A DNA stretch of 64,000 nucleotides from Gottfriedia luciferensis (GTDB taxonomy: Bacteria; Bacillota; Bacilli; Bacillales; Bacillaceae_G), in assembly GCF_001712755.1 (NCBI RefSeq), contig NZ_MDKC01000033.1:124001-188000 (forward strand). Direction: 5' to 3'. Positions 28,226 through 37,335 of this stretch are shown here, in pieces. Below the pieces are notes generated by a model, which was given only the letters and a program-made list of their open reading frames with translations, was not told where the DNA came from and ran no database searches. The position numbers were made by a program, and so were the translations under genes. The stretch's first letter is position 1, and each line of letters starts with the position of its first letter.

Positions 28226-28486
28226 TTATCTTAAGACTTCATCAAAAGCAGCTGAAACTTTTTCAAACTCTTCTTCTGTTTCTATATCGTAAAACTCGCC
28301 ATCTTCTTCGACTCTTAGGAAGAAAACGTCAATATCCTCTTCACTTTCCTTTTCTACTTCTTCTAGTAAACCTACTGCTATGTATTCATGACTTTCGATC
28401 GTAATTGAGCCTAGTACTTCGTAATCTTGCTCGTCTCCTTCATCATAGCTAAGTGTAAGAATTTCGCCTACTTCAATCTTTTCCAT
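28226..28486 (-). CDS. DUF1292 family protein
   Basis: 86-aa very acidic protein (start at ATG 28486, GAGGTCAAGATTT upstream), reading MEKIEVGEILTLSYDEGDEQDYEVLGSI. The pattern of a short beta domain with glutamate-rich tail fits DUF1292 (YrzB-like), conserved in Firmicutes without assigned function. Stands alone between transporter and an unknown small gene. Confidence 0.82.
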   Translation of the reverse strand: MEKIEVGEILTLSYDEGDEQDYEVLGSITIESHEYIAVGLLEEVEKESEEDIDVFFLRVEEDGEFYDIETEEEFEKVSAAFDEVLR

Positions 28487-28807
28487 AAATCTTGACCTCA
28501 CTTATTTCAAATTCATTTTGCATAAAGAAAAACCTTTATGTTCCTTTAGTGTAACAGAATGATGCAAAACGTTAAATTGTAAATACACTAAAAGCTTTTC
28601 TAAATCGTTCTACTTTTAAACCATCTTTTTCTGGAGAATCAATTTTAGTAAAAAAAATTGATTTTTAAAAATTCACATGAATATTTTTACCAACGCTGTA
28701 ATAAGATTTAGAACAACCAATTCTTAAGTTTCTTTCAAGTTTATTAAGTTGGACAAGCCTATGTCTTCAAATAGTAGATATTTTCTATATTTAGGGAGGA
28801 TTACTGA
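28487..28807. other. Intergenic, 321 nt, no feature recognised
   Basis: AT-rich upstream region between divergent small genes. A run tcaattttag...aaaaattga forms a weak palindrome near 28640-28670; nothing convincing as promoter, RNA or gene. Confidence 0.5.
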
Positions 28808-29095
28808 ATGTCAACACTAATAACGGGTCAAGAACAAACTAGAAAAAAAACTGTCAATTTTAAATCATTCTTTCAACGTTTTACTAAAAACCAATTAATT
28901 GATGAAACGCCATCACAACTTTTACATAATGAGTTAAGAAGCTTACAAAAACTTTTAGAGCTAAAAGAAATTAATTTTATTTACGCCGATCCCGAATACA
29001 TTGATGTGGCTATTATGGAATTAGAAGCTATACGTACAAAATACAGCATTACTGTTAGACAATTAAAGGAAATACAGTCTGCTAGTGTTGTATGA
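28808..29095 (+). CDS. Small protein, possibly DUF2508/YaaL-like
   Basis: 95 aa with AGGGAGGA upstream of the ATG and a strong terminator. Largely helical and basic at the N terminus. The end, YADPEYIDVAIMELEAIRTKYSITVRQLKE, resembles the DUF2508 pattern (DPxxxDxxIxxLxAxExRYxxLLK). No membrane segment. The family match is from memory of the motif and should be held lightly; function unknown. Confidence 0.68.
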   Translation: MSTLITGQEQTRKKTVNFKSFFQRFTKNQLIDETPSQLLHNELRSLQKLLELKEINFIYADPEYIDVAIMELEAIRTKYSITVRQLKEIQSASVV

Positions 29096-29100
29096 AAAAA

Positions 29101-29137
29101 AGAGATAAATAGCATATTAGCTATTTATCTCTTTTTC
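29101..29137 (+). terminator. Intrinsic terminator
   Basis: Near-perfect stem agagataaatagc / gctatttatctct followed by T run. Confidence 0.9.
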
Positions 29138-29169
29138 TATGTTTTTCCCTATAATTACAATTTTCCTAA

Positions 29170-30498
29170 TTAAGAACTGACCTCATACTTCGTTTCGTAT
29201 GTCTTAACTTTTTTAAATACATTGACGAAAATCGTTAAGCATGGAAGAAGCCATAAGAATATTGCATAAGGTAAATACTCATGTAACTTCATATTAATGA
29301 CTGTACTGCTCATGATTGCAAGAACATTCCAAGGGATCATAGCTGGAAATAATAAAGTTGTATCTGCCATTATCCGAGCCAATTCTTCTTTGTTATATTT
29401 ATTTGACCAATGCGTTAAAAAAGAGCGCCCTGTTAAAATAATTGGCATCGTTTGGTTACCTGCTATTACACATATCACAGCAGTAGCACCAATTGTTTTC
29501 AAAGAATCGGATAGCATAGAAGTCGAAGTTTGAAGCCATTTATCCAACATAGGCTGAATGATATTAAGCTCCTCCAATAACGCATTATAAATTCCTGCTA
29601 CAGCAATGAACAATAACAAGCTATACATATGACTTAGCCCTCCACCAAGTCCATTAATTCCGTGCCAAAAAGCATTCACAATTTTACTAAAAGAAGTTCC
29701 ATTAAACAAAGCTATTAAACTTCCAGACAAAATACTTATGACATACGAGTAAATAATATTGATTCGAAATAAAACAAGTACAACTAATAAAATCGGTGGA
29801 ATAAATTGAATGAATGAAATATTCTTATTGCTCACGATTTCGTGATGTGTCTGAGTAATTCCATTCGCAAACTTTAAATCCATTACGCTGAAAAATAAGA
29901 TTGTTACGATTACAGCAGTAATTGATGTAAAAAGCATCGCTTTACCTTGTTTTTTGACAGTTGTTTCAAGTATATTAGCTAAAAGTTGATGTGCGCTTGA
30001 AAAAGGTGACGTTCGATCACCAACAAATGCACCCGAAATTACCGCTCCGGCCGATATTTCCACAGGTATATGCAGTAGTATCGCACTACTAATAAGAGGA
30101 ACTCCTAAGGCACTCAATGTACCAATCGACGAACCCAAAATCATTGAAAAAATCATCGTCGTTAGAAAACAAAACACAAAAAAGTGATGTGGATTTATTG
30201 CATGTAAAGTAATCGAAACCATCGATGTGATCGTTCCTGATAAATACCAAGATGGAAGTAAAAAGCTAATTAAAAATAAGATAAAGAGAACAATTTTAAC
30301 TTTTCCCATCCCCTGATAGCTTAACTTCATAATATTTCTAACTTCATATCCTCTTTTTAAACTTAATACAATTAAAAAAATTAACCCTGGTAAAATTCCA
30401 AAAACTAGCGAGATATGTAATATGACGGAACTAATAATTCCAATCAAAGTTACTAATATTAGGAAACTTGCCTGTTTAACTGAAAATTGATTCTCCAT
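29170..30498 (-). CDS. NhaC-family transporter (second copy)
   Basis: 442 aa polytopic protein from the ATG at 30498 (MENQFSVKQASF; AAGGAAGGG upstream). Shares NhaC-family features with the 8.7-kb gene: GSSIGTLSALGVPLI, GAFVGDRTSPFSSAHQLL and AGNQTMPIILTGRSFL, but is clearly diverged. Na+/H+ or organic substrate exchange is possible; no T-box or riboswitch precedes it. Unlinked to neighbours. Confidence 0.85.
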   Translation of the reverse strand: MENQFSVKQASFLILVTLIGIISSVILHISLVFGILPGLIFLIVLSLKRGYEVRNIMKLSYQGMGKVKIVLFILFLISFLLPSWYLSGTITSMVSITLHAINPHHFFVFCFLTTMIFSMILGSSIGTLSALGVPLISSAILLHIPVEISAGAVISGAFVGDRTSPFSSAHQLLANILETTVKKQGKAMLFTSITAVIVTILFFSVMDLKFANGITQTHHEIVSNKNISFIQFIPPILLVVLVLFRINIIYSYVISILSGSLIALFNGTSFSKIVNAFWHGINGLGGGLSHMYSLLLFIAVAGIYNALLEELNIIQPMLDKWLQTSTSMLSDSLKTIGATAVICVIAGNQTMPIILTGRSFLTHWSNKYNKEELARIMADTTLLFPAMIPWNVLAIMSSTVINMKLHEYLPYAIFLWLLPCLTIFVNVFKKVKTYETKYEVSS

Positions 30499-30600
30499 CA
30501 CTTTCCCTTCCTTCAAACAGATTTATTACACTAAATTGATTAAATATCATTCATTAATTATATAAGCTTTCATTTAATAATACACTTATATTTCAATTAA

Positions 30601-30633
30601 AAAGCACTACTTCAACTTTAGAAGTAATGCTTT
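30601..30633 (-). terminator. Intrinsic terminator after the 30655 GNAT gene
   Basis: Stem aaagcattacttc / gaagtagtgcttt (one G-U), minus-strand U run. Confidence 0.78.
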
Positions 30634-30654
30634 TGCACTAAAATATAGATGCTT

Positions 30655-31329
30655 TTAACTAAAATGTAAATCCGTTCCATATTGAACTAATTTTAATTTT
30701 CGTGCGACTGCCTGAGATGCATAATTATCCCAAGAGGTACTATACAAAGCAGTTCGTCCTTGTCCTTGGATGTCCGCAGCCCATGCATTTGAAACGATTA
30801 ATCCATACTCTTTCCCACGAAAATCCTCGAGTGTATATACGCTTGCTTCAGCAGCTTCGGCTGATTGTCTGGCACTACAGCAAATCGACACGGCTATGTC
30901 ATTTTCAATAATTGCATAACAAGGCTCTTTAAATTCTAGCTCCTCATATGTATAAGGAAAGTTTGGTAATAAAAATTGTTTATTTGCCTGGGTAATTTTT
31001 ATTGCTTTCGATGATGCTTTGCCAACTGTTTGAAATACATATGCCGGCCCTATCCATAAACGATCTATCTGATGAGTTTTACTTAAAATCTGCACGATAT
31101 TTACTAAAGGTATACTAGGGTCCGTGTCTAAGGATTTCTCTAATTCAATTAGTTCCTCATTTTTAAGACAATCTAAAAACCTTTTCACATTTCCCATTTT
31201 GGTGCTTCCTATATAAAATCGTGGTGCGCTTGTGTATGGTGGTTCATTTATTTGTGTTATTTTTCCAACTTCATTGTGTTTAAATAATACGTTAATATGC
31301 ATTTCCATAAGTTCTAGCTCTGATTTCAA
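30655..31329 (-). CDS. GNAT-family acetyltransferase (GNAT_acetyltransf_2-like)
   Basis: 224 aa from a TTG at 31329, chosen because AGGGGG lies 7 nt before it. The C-terminal half has acetyltransferase features: AIIENDIAVSICCSARQSAEAAEASVYTLEDFRGKEYG and TALYSTSWDNYASQAVARKLKLVQYG. The N-terminal half is a variable substrate domain. It may be the last gene of a PhzF - HD - GNAT unit (57-nt gap). Substrate unknown. Confidence 0.8.
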   Translation of the reverse strand: MKSELELMEMHINVLFKHNEVGKITQINEPPYTSAPRFYIGSTKMGNVKRFLDCLKNEELIELEKSLDTDPSIPLVNIVQILSKTHQIDRLWIGPAYVFQTVGKASSKAIKITQANKQFLLPNFPYTYEELEFKEPCYAIIENDIAVSICCSARQSAEAAEASVYTLEDFRGKEYGLIVSNAWAADIQGQGRTALYSTSWDNYASQAVARKLKLVQYGTDLHFS

Positions 31330-31386
31330 AAGGAATCCCCCTAGCTTCAAACTAGTTAATTTACATACTTCAAATTTCTTTTTACT

Positions 31387-32361
31387 CTATCTTTTAATTT
31401 TTACAAATGTTCCTTTTTCAGACTTTTCAATTGCGATCTTATTCATTTTTGCAATGTTGTCTGATAAAAGAGATGATTGTAGAACAGTTTTTCCGTCTAA
31501 TGATACAGGCACATCGATAATCCTTCTTTTACCTTTTCGATGAATATCATAATCCTGATCGTTTTCTTCAAGCTCAACTTTTTCATATAAACTGTTTATT
31601 AATTCTAGAATTTCTTTATCATTACTTTTTTGCATTAATTTCATAAACTGCATATCATCCAATAATAAATCGTTTAAATTAATAACTTCTTTTTGTAATG
31701 CAAGTTTTATAATCTTTGCAAGTGAATCGTAAGAATAGATGCTGATCGGACCTAAAAAATAATCAATAGCAAGCTTATAATAAATCTTTGTAAACCACTC
31801 TGCCATCTCAATAGAGTTTACGCAGACTTCTCCATTTACAATAATTAATGAATTTAAAAATGCTTCAATTTCATTTTTAGGTGTTCCAAAATATGTATGC
31901 ATATCTCTAAGAGTATAATCTATTCGATCTGCACATAGCTTCGGAAGCTCTTTTTCAAGTATTTCCCATTTATCTATATCAAAAATTTCTTTAATATCTA
32001 TATGATATTTTTCAAGTATAGAAGGGATCTCCGAATCTAAAATTACTTTTTCAAAGATTGTTTCATGATAATTTTCTTCACTTAAGTCAAAAACAAAATC
32101 AATAACATGAGAAAATGCCGTATGTGAAACATCGTGTAATAATCCAGCAATTTGTTCCTTTACAGAACCCCCTAACCTTTTTATTAACAACATTACGCCA
32201 ATTGAATGTCCATATCGAGTTCCATTAAAATGTTGATCCACTAAAAAGGTAGCACCAGCTTGATGAATTTTTTTTAACCTCTGAATTGGTTTTGTCTTTA
32301 TTAATTCAACAAGTACTTGATCAATATTGTATTGTCCATATAGTTCATCGCTCAAAAACAT
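31387..32361 (-). CDS. HD-domain phosphohydrolase
   Basis: 324 aa with an HD domain near the N terminus: RYGHSIGVMLLIKRLGG, then LLHDVSHTAFSHVID and a later DRIDYTLRDM, giving the H...HD...D metal set. Members of this subgroup hydrolyse dNTPs or related nucleotides, but not all. GAGGAG site before ATG. 18 nt downstream of the PhzF gene, so probably co-transcribed; no functional link is evident. Confidence 0.88.
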   Translation of the reverse strand: MFLSDELYGQYNIDQVLVELIKTKPIQRLKKIHQAGATFLVDQHFNGTRYGHSIGVMLLIKRLGGSVKEQIAGLLHDVSHTAFSHVIDFVFDLSEENYHETIFEKVILDSEIPSILEKYHIDIKEIFDIDKWEILEKELPKLCADRIDYTLRDMHTYFGTPKNEIEAFLNSLIIVNGEVCVNSIEMAEWFTKIYYKLAIDYFLGPISIYSYDSLAKIIKLALQKEVINLNDLLLDDMQFMKLMQKSNDKEILELINSLYEKVELEENDQDYDIHRKGKRRIIDVPVSLDGKTVLQSSLLSDNIAKMNKIAIEKSEKGTFVKIKR

Positions 32362-32379
32362 ACTGTACTCCTCTTCATT

Positions 32380-33270
32380 TTATATTTGAAATTCCATCTC
32401 TTTAACATAAACAGCATTTCCAGTAATTTCTATATCATAAGTCGACTTAACTCTTTTTACATTTACTTTTACACGTCCGTCTTTCTGAATTTCCGTTCCT
32501 TGTTCAACAATTAATTCCAGAGTATCAATAACATCATTATGAATATATTTAGCATAATAAGCTCCTAAAATCCCAGAGGCAGTACCTGTAACCGGATCTT
32601 CAATCGTTCCAGAAAATGCAGAGGAAAAATGGCGAGCATGAAAATCTGCATTTGAATCGTATGTTTCTAAACAAAATGGATGAACGGACGCTTTTGGAAT
32701 TTCAGTCAAAATACTAGGAAAAAATAGATTATTAGGTTTCATATTTTCAAACGAAGATAATTTTTTTATCGGTAAAAGTAAATTCCAGGCACCTGTACTT
32801 CCATAAAGAGTTGGTAGACTTTGATCGATTTCTTCTACACTAAGACCAATTGAGGACGCTACATCATCAATGGAGCCTTTAAACTCTAAAAACTCTGGTG
32901 TTTTTTGTTTCATCGTTATGTAGATTTCATTATTCGAATGATGAATCTTGATCGGCAAAATCCCAGCCTTTGTTTCGATCGTTAACTCACTTTTAAACTC
33001 AATTAGCCCTCTAGTTACTAATGCATATATAACTGCCACTGTCCCGTGACCACATAAATCCATTTCATGCCCAGGTGTAAAATAACGAATTTTATGATCA
33101 GCAACTTTCGAATTTAATAGAAATGAAGTTTCATTAAATCCCACTTTTTTCGCAATATCCTGCATTTCATAATCAGTCAAAGAATCACAATCTAAAACGA
33201 CTCCAGCTGGATTTCCTTTATTGGGCTCTTTACTAAAAGCATCATAATGGTATACTGTAATATTTTTCAT
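32380..33270 (-). CDS. PhzF-family isomerase/epimerase
   Basis: 296 aa, two-domain diaminopimelate-epimerase-like fold. Family signature elements: YHYDAFSKEPNKGNPAGVVLD, NETSFLL, RYFTPGHEMDLCGHGTVAVIYAL and EDPVTGTASGILGAYY. PhzF proteins isomerise trans-2,3-dihydro-3-hydroxyanthranilate in phenazine makers, but most stand-alone copies have unknown substrates. GAGGTGAG site before ATG; first gene of a probable unit with the HD gene. Confidence 0.9.
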   Translation of the reverse strand: MKNITVYHYDAFSKEPNKGNPAGVVLDCDSLTDYEMQDIAKKVGFNETSFLLNSKVADHKIRYFTPGHEMDLCGHGTVAVIYALVTRGLIEFKSELTIETKAGILPIKIHHSNNEIYITMKQKTPEFLEFKGSIDDVASSIGLSVEEIDQSLPTLYGSTGAWNLLLPIKKLSSFENMKPNNLFFPSILTEIPKASVHPFCLETYDSNADFHARHFSSAFSGTIEDPVTGTASGILGAYYAKYIHNDVIDTLELIVEQGTEIQKDGRVKVNVKRVKSTYDIEITGNAVYVKEMEFQI

Positions 33271-33502
33271 TTTCTCACCTCATTTTTTTATGTAACTCCA
33301 TTCTCTACTATCAATTTAAACATTAATCTAATTTTATGAGATTATTAGAATAGTGCCCTATCTTCAATTATTTAATAATATACATTAATAAACTAATTAA
33401 ATAAAACGTTTACAATTTCTATATGAAAGTTCATTTTTCCAATATTTTTAATTTTAAAAGTTTGATAAAATAATATTATTCATTAAAATTTTGGAGGAAA
33501 AT

Positions 33503-33976
33503 ATGTCATTATTCATTACAGCTTTCGGAGGAAAACTTTTACTTTGCTTAGCCTTTACCTTAATATGCTTCTTAATTGCATGGCCTGTCGGATTATATTT
33601 CCGATACAAAGATGCACAGAAAATGAAAGAAGTATTGCGTGACCAACCAATCAATCGACGCAATTACTGGCTTAAACAATTCTTAAAGTTAAGTATAGCA
33701 ATAATAGTTTTATATTTTATATCATTTTTAATTGCACTTTATTTTGATATGCCATTTTCTTCTACTGCACCGTTTGTCGGTCTTTTTTCTCTATTACTCA
33801 TGCTTTATATTAAATTTGCTCCACGTACAACTGGTGAAGCAACACCTGATATTGATGGATGGCATACAACATCTGTGATCATTGATCCTGATGAATATTT
33901 CACTTCAACAGGAGCAACCATTATTTTTGGATCTTTTATATTTACAGCCTTTGAATTTATCAGCGTTCTATATTAA
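33503..33976 (+). CDS. Hypothetical membrane protein, 157 aa
   Basis: Start at the ATG 33503 (MSLFITAFGG) with GGAGGAAAAT just upstream. Three or four hydrophobic segments (about 7-30, 60-82, 86-104, 135-155) and a polar loop PDIDGWHTTSVIIDPDEYFTST. No family recognised. Single gene with its own terminator. Confidence 0.78.
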   Translation: MSLFITAFGGKLLLCLAFTLICFLIAWPVGLYFRYKDAQKMKEVLRDQPINRRNYWLKQFLKLSIAIIVLYFISFLIALYFDMPFSSTAPFVGLFSLLLMLYIKFAPRTTGEATPDIDGWHTTSVIIDPDEYFTSTGATIIFGSFIFTAFEFISVLY

Positions 33977-34012
33977 AATCTTCAGCATTTATTTTATATT
34001 TTTTCCATAAGG

Positions 34013-34050
34013 AAAGCATTAATGATCACACTGATTATTAATGCTTTTTT
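34013..34050 (+). terminator. Bidirectional terminator between the 33503 gene and metG2
   Basis: Stem aaagcattaat / attaatgcttt with T run on the plus strand. Confidence 0.85.
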
Positions 34051-34052
34051 TA

Positions 34053-35690
34053 TTACTTTTTTGATTGGTTATTTAACAGTTCTAATTCTTCCTCTATTCT
34101 ACCTACATCAATTCTTTCAAAAAGAGGCCTTACTTCGTTAATTTTTACTAAAACCGGAGAAATTTCCCTCCATTCGAAGTTTGCTAAATTTAGCATTTCT
34201 TTTATTACATTACTCGAAAAAGGTAGGATTGGATGTAAGATTTGCGCCAGGTTGGCAATAGCATATATACAACTCACCATTGTGTTATGACACTCAATCA
34301 AATTTTCCTTAACTTGTTTCCAAGGCGCAGCTTCATCAAAATATTTATTTGCAGATCGAATAAATTCAAATACTTCCTCTATAGCTTTTTTGAAGTTAGC
34401 CGATTCAATATGCGAACCAACAGACTTATAAAGCCCTTTAATTTCAATTCTTATCGATTGTTCAATTTCCCCATTTGGAACTACACCATTATAGTATTTT
34501 TCAATAAACTTTAATGTACGATTTACAAAATTCCCATATGCGCCTAATAGTTCACTATTATGACTATAAATAAATTCCCTCCAAGAAAAATCAGTATCTC
34601 TATTTTCTGGAGCATTTATTGTTAAAAAATATCGTATTGAATCTGGATGATATTTTTCGATTAGATATGGTACCCATACAGCCCAGTTTTTACTAGTGGA
34701 CAGTTTTTTCTTCTCAAGCGTCAAATATTCGTTTGAAACGATATGAGTTGGAAGAGCCTCTTTTTTTAAACCAATTAAAATAGCTGGCCAAATAATTGAA
34801 TGGAACGGAATATTGTCTTTACCGTGAATATAATATGATTTTGTTTCTTTTTTCCAAAAGTTAGTGTCATCTTGATTCGTTCTAAGTGCCCATTGTTTAC
34901 TTACCGAATAATAACCAGACACTGCTTCGATCCACACATAAATTTTCTTCTTCTCGTACCCTTTTACTGGTACGCTTACTCCATTTGGCAAATCCCTTGA
35001 TACTGCTCGGTCATGAAGCCCTTCATTTAAATACCGTTCTGTTAATTGGATAGCATTCGAACGCCAGCTTCCACTCAATTTAGGAAAATCAAGATATTCC
35101 TTTAGCTCATCTTGTAATTTGCTTAATGAAAAATAAAAGTGCTCTGTGTTTTTTACGGATGGAGGATTTCCACATAACTTACATGTTTTATTTAATAAAT
35201 CTAAAGGATCTAATATAGCAGAGCAATAATCACACTGATCTCCACGCGCATGTTGACCACAATTTGGACAATTTCCTTCTACATAACGATCTGGTAAGAA
35301 TTGTTCAAATTCTTCACAATAGCATTGTTCAATTTCATTTTTATAAATTAACCCATTTTGTAATAAAGTTAAGAAAATTTCTTGTACAGTATTATGATGA
35401 TGCTCTGCGTCTGTCCTAGTATAAAAATCATAGGTAAATCCTAATTTCTTAAAGTTATCCTCGAATTCATGATGGTAACGATCTGCAATTTCTTTATAGG
35501 TTACATTTTCTTGTTTCGCTTTAATAGCAATAGGTGTCCCATTACAGTCACTTCCTGAAACGTATAATACATTTGCTTTTTTTAAACGAAAATATCGAGC
35601 TAGAATATCACCTGGCAATAAAGCTGCAATATGCCCCAAATGTAATGATCCATTTGCATAAGGCCAAGCTCCTCCAATAAAAATATCCAT
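34053..35690 (-). CDS. metG: Methionyl-tRNA synthetase, T-box-regulated form
   Basis: Class I synthetase, 545 aa. HIGH-type motif [21 protein letters not shown] (KMSKS-type) and a zinc knuckle with two CxxC pairs ([16 protein letters not shown] and CKLCGNPP) as in E. coli-type enzymes. It lacks the C-terminal tRNA-binding/dimerisation domain found in the 660-aa B. subtilis MetS, so it is probably a second copy. It is preceded by a methionine T-box, which fits. Start ATG behind AGGAGG. Confidence 0.92.
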   Translation of the reverse strand: MDIFIGGAWPYANGSLHLGHIAALLPGDILARYFRLKKANVLYVSGSDCNGTPIAIKAKQENVTYKEIADRYHHEFEDNFKKLGFTYDFYTRTDAEHHHNTVQEIFLTLLQNGLIYKNEIEQCYCEEFEQFLPDRYVEGNCPNCGQHARGDQCDYCSAILDPLDLLNKTCKLCGNPPSVKNTEHFYFSLSKLQDELKEYLDFPKLSGSWRSNAIQLTERYLNEGLHDRAVSRDLPNGVSVPVKGYEKKKIYVWIEAVSGYYSVSKQWALRTNQDDTNFWKKETKSYYIHGKDNIPFHSIIWPAILIGLKKEALPTHIVSNEYLTLEKKKLSTSKNWAVWVPYLIEKYHPDSIRYFLTINAPENRDTDFSWREFIYSHNSELLGAYGNFVNRTLKFIEKYYNGVVPNGEIEQSIRIEIKGLYKSVGSHIESANFKKAIEEVFEFIRSANKYFDEAAPWKQVKENLIECHNTMVSCIYAIANLAQILHPILPFSSNVIKEMLNLANFEWREISPVLVKINEVRPLFERIDVGRIEEELELLNNQSKK

Positions 35691-35718
35691 TCCAATTCCT
35701 CCTAATTTATAAATGCAA

Positions 35719-36020
35719 AAAACCTCGCCCCTATCTATAAAAGATAAGGACGAGGTTTACAATCCACGTGGTACCACCTTAGTTCACAAAGTATTTGCAT
35801 ACATTTGTCTTTGCAAGTACGAAAAGCATAAAAATGCTTATATACTGTGGCTTTGGTAACAAGTGCCAACTCTTGTCGTAGCCTACTAATATGACATATA
35901 CGTTCAGTACGAAGCTCCGAGGCCATTGTTCAAATAAGTATTCTTGCTTCTTTTCAGCTACCGAAGCTCTCTGTAAAAAATAACATTATTCTACTTTTCC
36001 TCTTCATTGCTTTTATTTAA
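35719..36020 (-). promoter_or_regulatory. T-box leader, methionine specifier (AUG), for metG2
   Basis: Minus strand: AGAGAGCTTCGGTAGCTG in Stem I, specifier AUG (complement of 35924-35926; gaacaATGgcctcgg), T-box ctaaggtggtaccacg and terminator stem aacctcgtcc..atct / agat..ggggcgaggtt with U run. Specifier agrees with the gene. Confidence 0.93.
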
Positions 36021-36031
36021 ATGTTAAAAAG

Positions 36032-36060
36032 ATTTTATAAAAAACATATTGAAAAGTCAA
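36032..36060 (-). promoter_or_regulatory. SigA promoter for the metG2 leader
   Basis: Minus strand TTGACT (36055-36060), 17-nt spacer, TAAAAT (36032-36037). Confidence 0.72.
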
Positions 36061-36215
36061 ACTATTTCATAACGATTAAAGATATTAATATAGTATAAGT
36101 TATAAATTAAAAGTTGATTCAATTATTTGTCGATATTAAAAATGTTTAAGAGTGAAGGAATTCTCAGGAATAAAGTTAAATATACTCAATTATCAAAGCT
36201 TTAGGAGGAGAAGAA

Positions 36216-36689
36216 ATGTCAAATTGGAAGACTGCATTATTTGAGTTACAAAAAACAGATATGTCTTTTTCAACATTTAATGAAGTAAGAGCTGAAAACT
36301 TAGACTTTAATAATGTAAGCTTGGCGAATTCAAAATTTACAAATGCAAACATGAGAAACCTCGAATTGAATGACGTAAATTTATTCGGAACTCGAATTTC
36401 AGATGTTAATTTATCTAATACAAAAATAACAAATGGTAATTTAAGAGACTTAGTTATTAATCATGTTCATTTAGCTGGAACAATCTTCCGCAATATTGTC
36501 ATTCCGGAAAATCTAAATCTTGACGATTACTCAAATTCTATTAAATTTGAGAAATGCAATTTAACAAATAGTCAGTTTACCGACTGTGATTTAAGTCATG
36601 TCGAAATCAATAATTGCAATTTAACAGGATTGAAAATTAATGGCATTTTAATTGAAGATTTGTTAAAGAGTTATAGTCAGAGAAAATAA
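36216..36689 (+). CDS. Pentapeptide-repeat protein
   Basis: 157 aa built from A(D/N)LXX-like repeats: LDFNN VSLAN SKFTN ANMRN LELND VNLFG, later CNLTNSQFTDCDLSHVEINN. Forms a right-handed quadrilateral beta helix. Some members mimic DNA and protect gyrase, others have no known role. AGGAGGAG site before ATG. Ends before repeat element copy C. No function can be assigned from sequence. Confidence 0.85.
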   Translation: MSNWKTALFELQKTDMSFSTFNEVRAENLDFNNVSLANSKFTNANMRNLELNDVNLFGTRISDVNLSNTKITNGNLRDLVINHVHLAGTIFRNIVIPENLNLDDYSNSIKFEKCNLTNSQFTDCDLSHVEINNCNLTGLKINGILIEDLLKSYSQRK

Positions 36690-36732
36690 TTATTTCATAA
36701 AAAAGGATGTAGTCAATTTCAACGCGCAATAA

Positions 36733-36760
36733 AAAAAGAATCTTTAATCAGATTATTTTT
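36733..36760 (+). terminator. Hairpin after the pentapeptide gene
   Basis: gaatct / agatt stem followed by a T-rich run. A near-identical 24-nt sequence (aaaaaaagaatct-taatcagatt) recurs at 37280-37302, on the other side of repeat C. Confidence 0.6.
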
Positions 36761-36789
36761 CCACTCTGTTGAATAAAAACCTTGTCTAT

Positions 36790-37295
36790 TAAATTACCAA
36801 ATTTTCGTAAAAGGAGTAGGATGATGTTGATTTCCACTACAGGATGCTCGCTTTCCATGGGGCGAGATTCTTTAGCCTCCTCGGCAAGCCTGCGGGGTCT
36901 TTAGCCTTCCCGCTAATCCCATAGGAGTCGAGCACCCCTCCGTTCCAATCAACTTATTCATCAAAAAAAGTATGCAATAAATCCTAATCAAATAACCTTT
37001 ACTTAGAGTAACCTAACAGTTGTTTATTAATCAGTTTGTAGGTTAATTAATATCGAACATTAAATACTAATCAATTGAATATACTTTTCTAAAAATTAGC
37101 TCATAAAATTTTTAACTACTGATAAAACATTACTAGTGATATTAGAATCATAAAATTGCTCAAACATATTAACATTTAAAACCATAAATAGAACATCCAA
37201 AAAATGATAATTTCATCATTAATAAATGTTCATTTAATGTCCGTGTTCCCTATTGACCATTTTATATTTCAACACACTGAAAAAAAGAATCTTAA
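36790..37295 (-). repeat. Long dispersed non-coding element, copy C (contains palindrome core 36827-36953)
   Basis: Aligns end to end with copy B (21427-21900): same left part aaattttcgtaaaaggagtag, same core gctcgctttccatggggcgag ... tcccataggagtcgagcac, same atcagtttgtaggttaat middle and ttcaacac-ctgaaaa right end. No reading frame. Separates the pentapeptide and DUF2935 genes. Confidence 0.82.
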
Positions 37296-37303
37296 TCAGA
37301 TTC
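37287..37303 (-). terminator. Hairpin after the DUF2935 gene
   Basis: gaatct / agattc with minus-strand U run. Confidence 0.65.
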
Positions 37304-37335
37304 CTTTTTCGTTTCTATGGTAACTTGCTGTGTTA

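Noticed and set aside
36733-37303. Target-site duplication of a transposon flanking repeat C
   Set aside because: The 24-nt direct repeats are terminator hairpins of the two neighbouring genes and are absent around copy B, so an insertion footprint is not supported.
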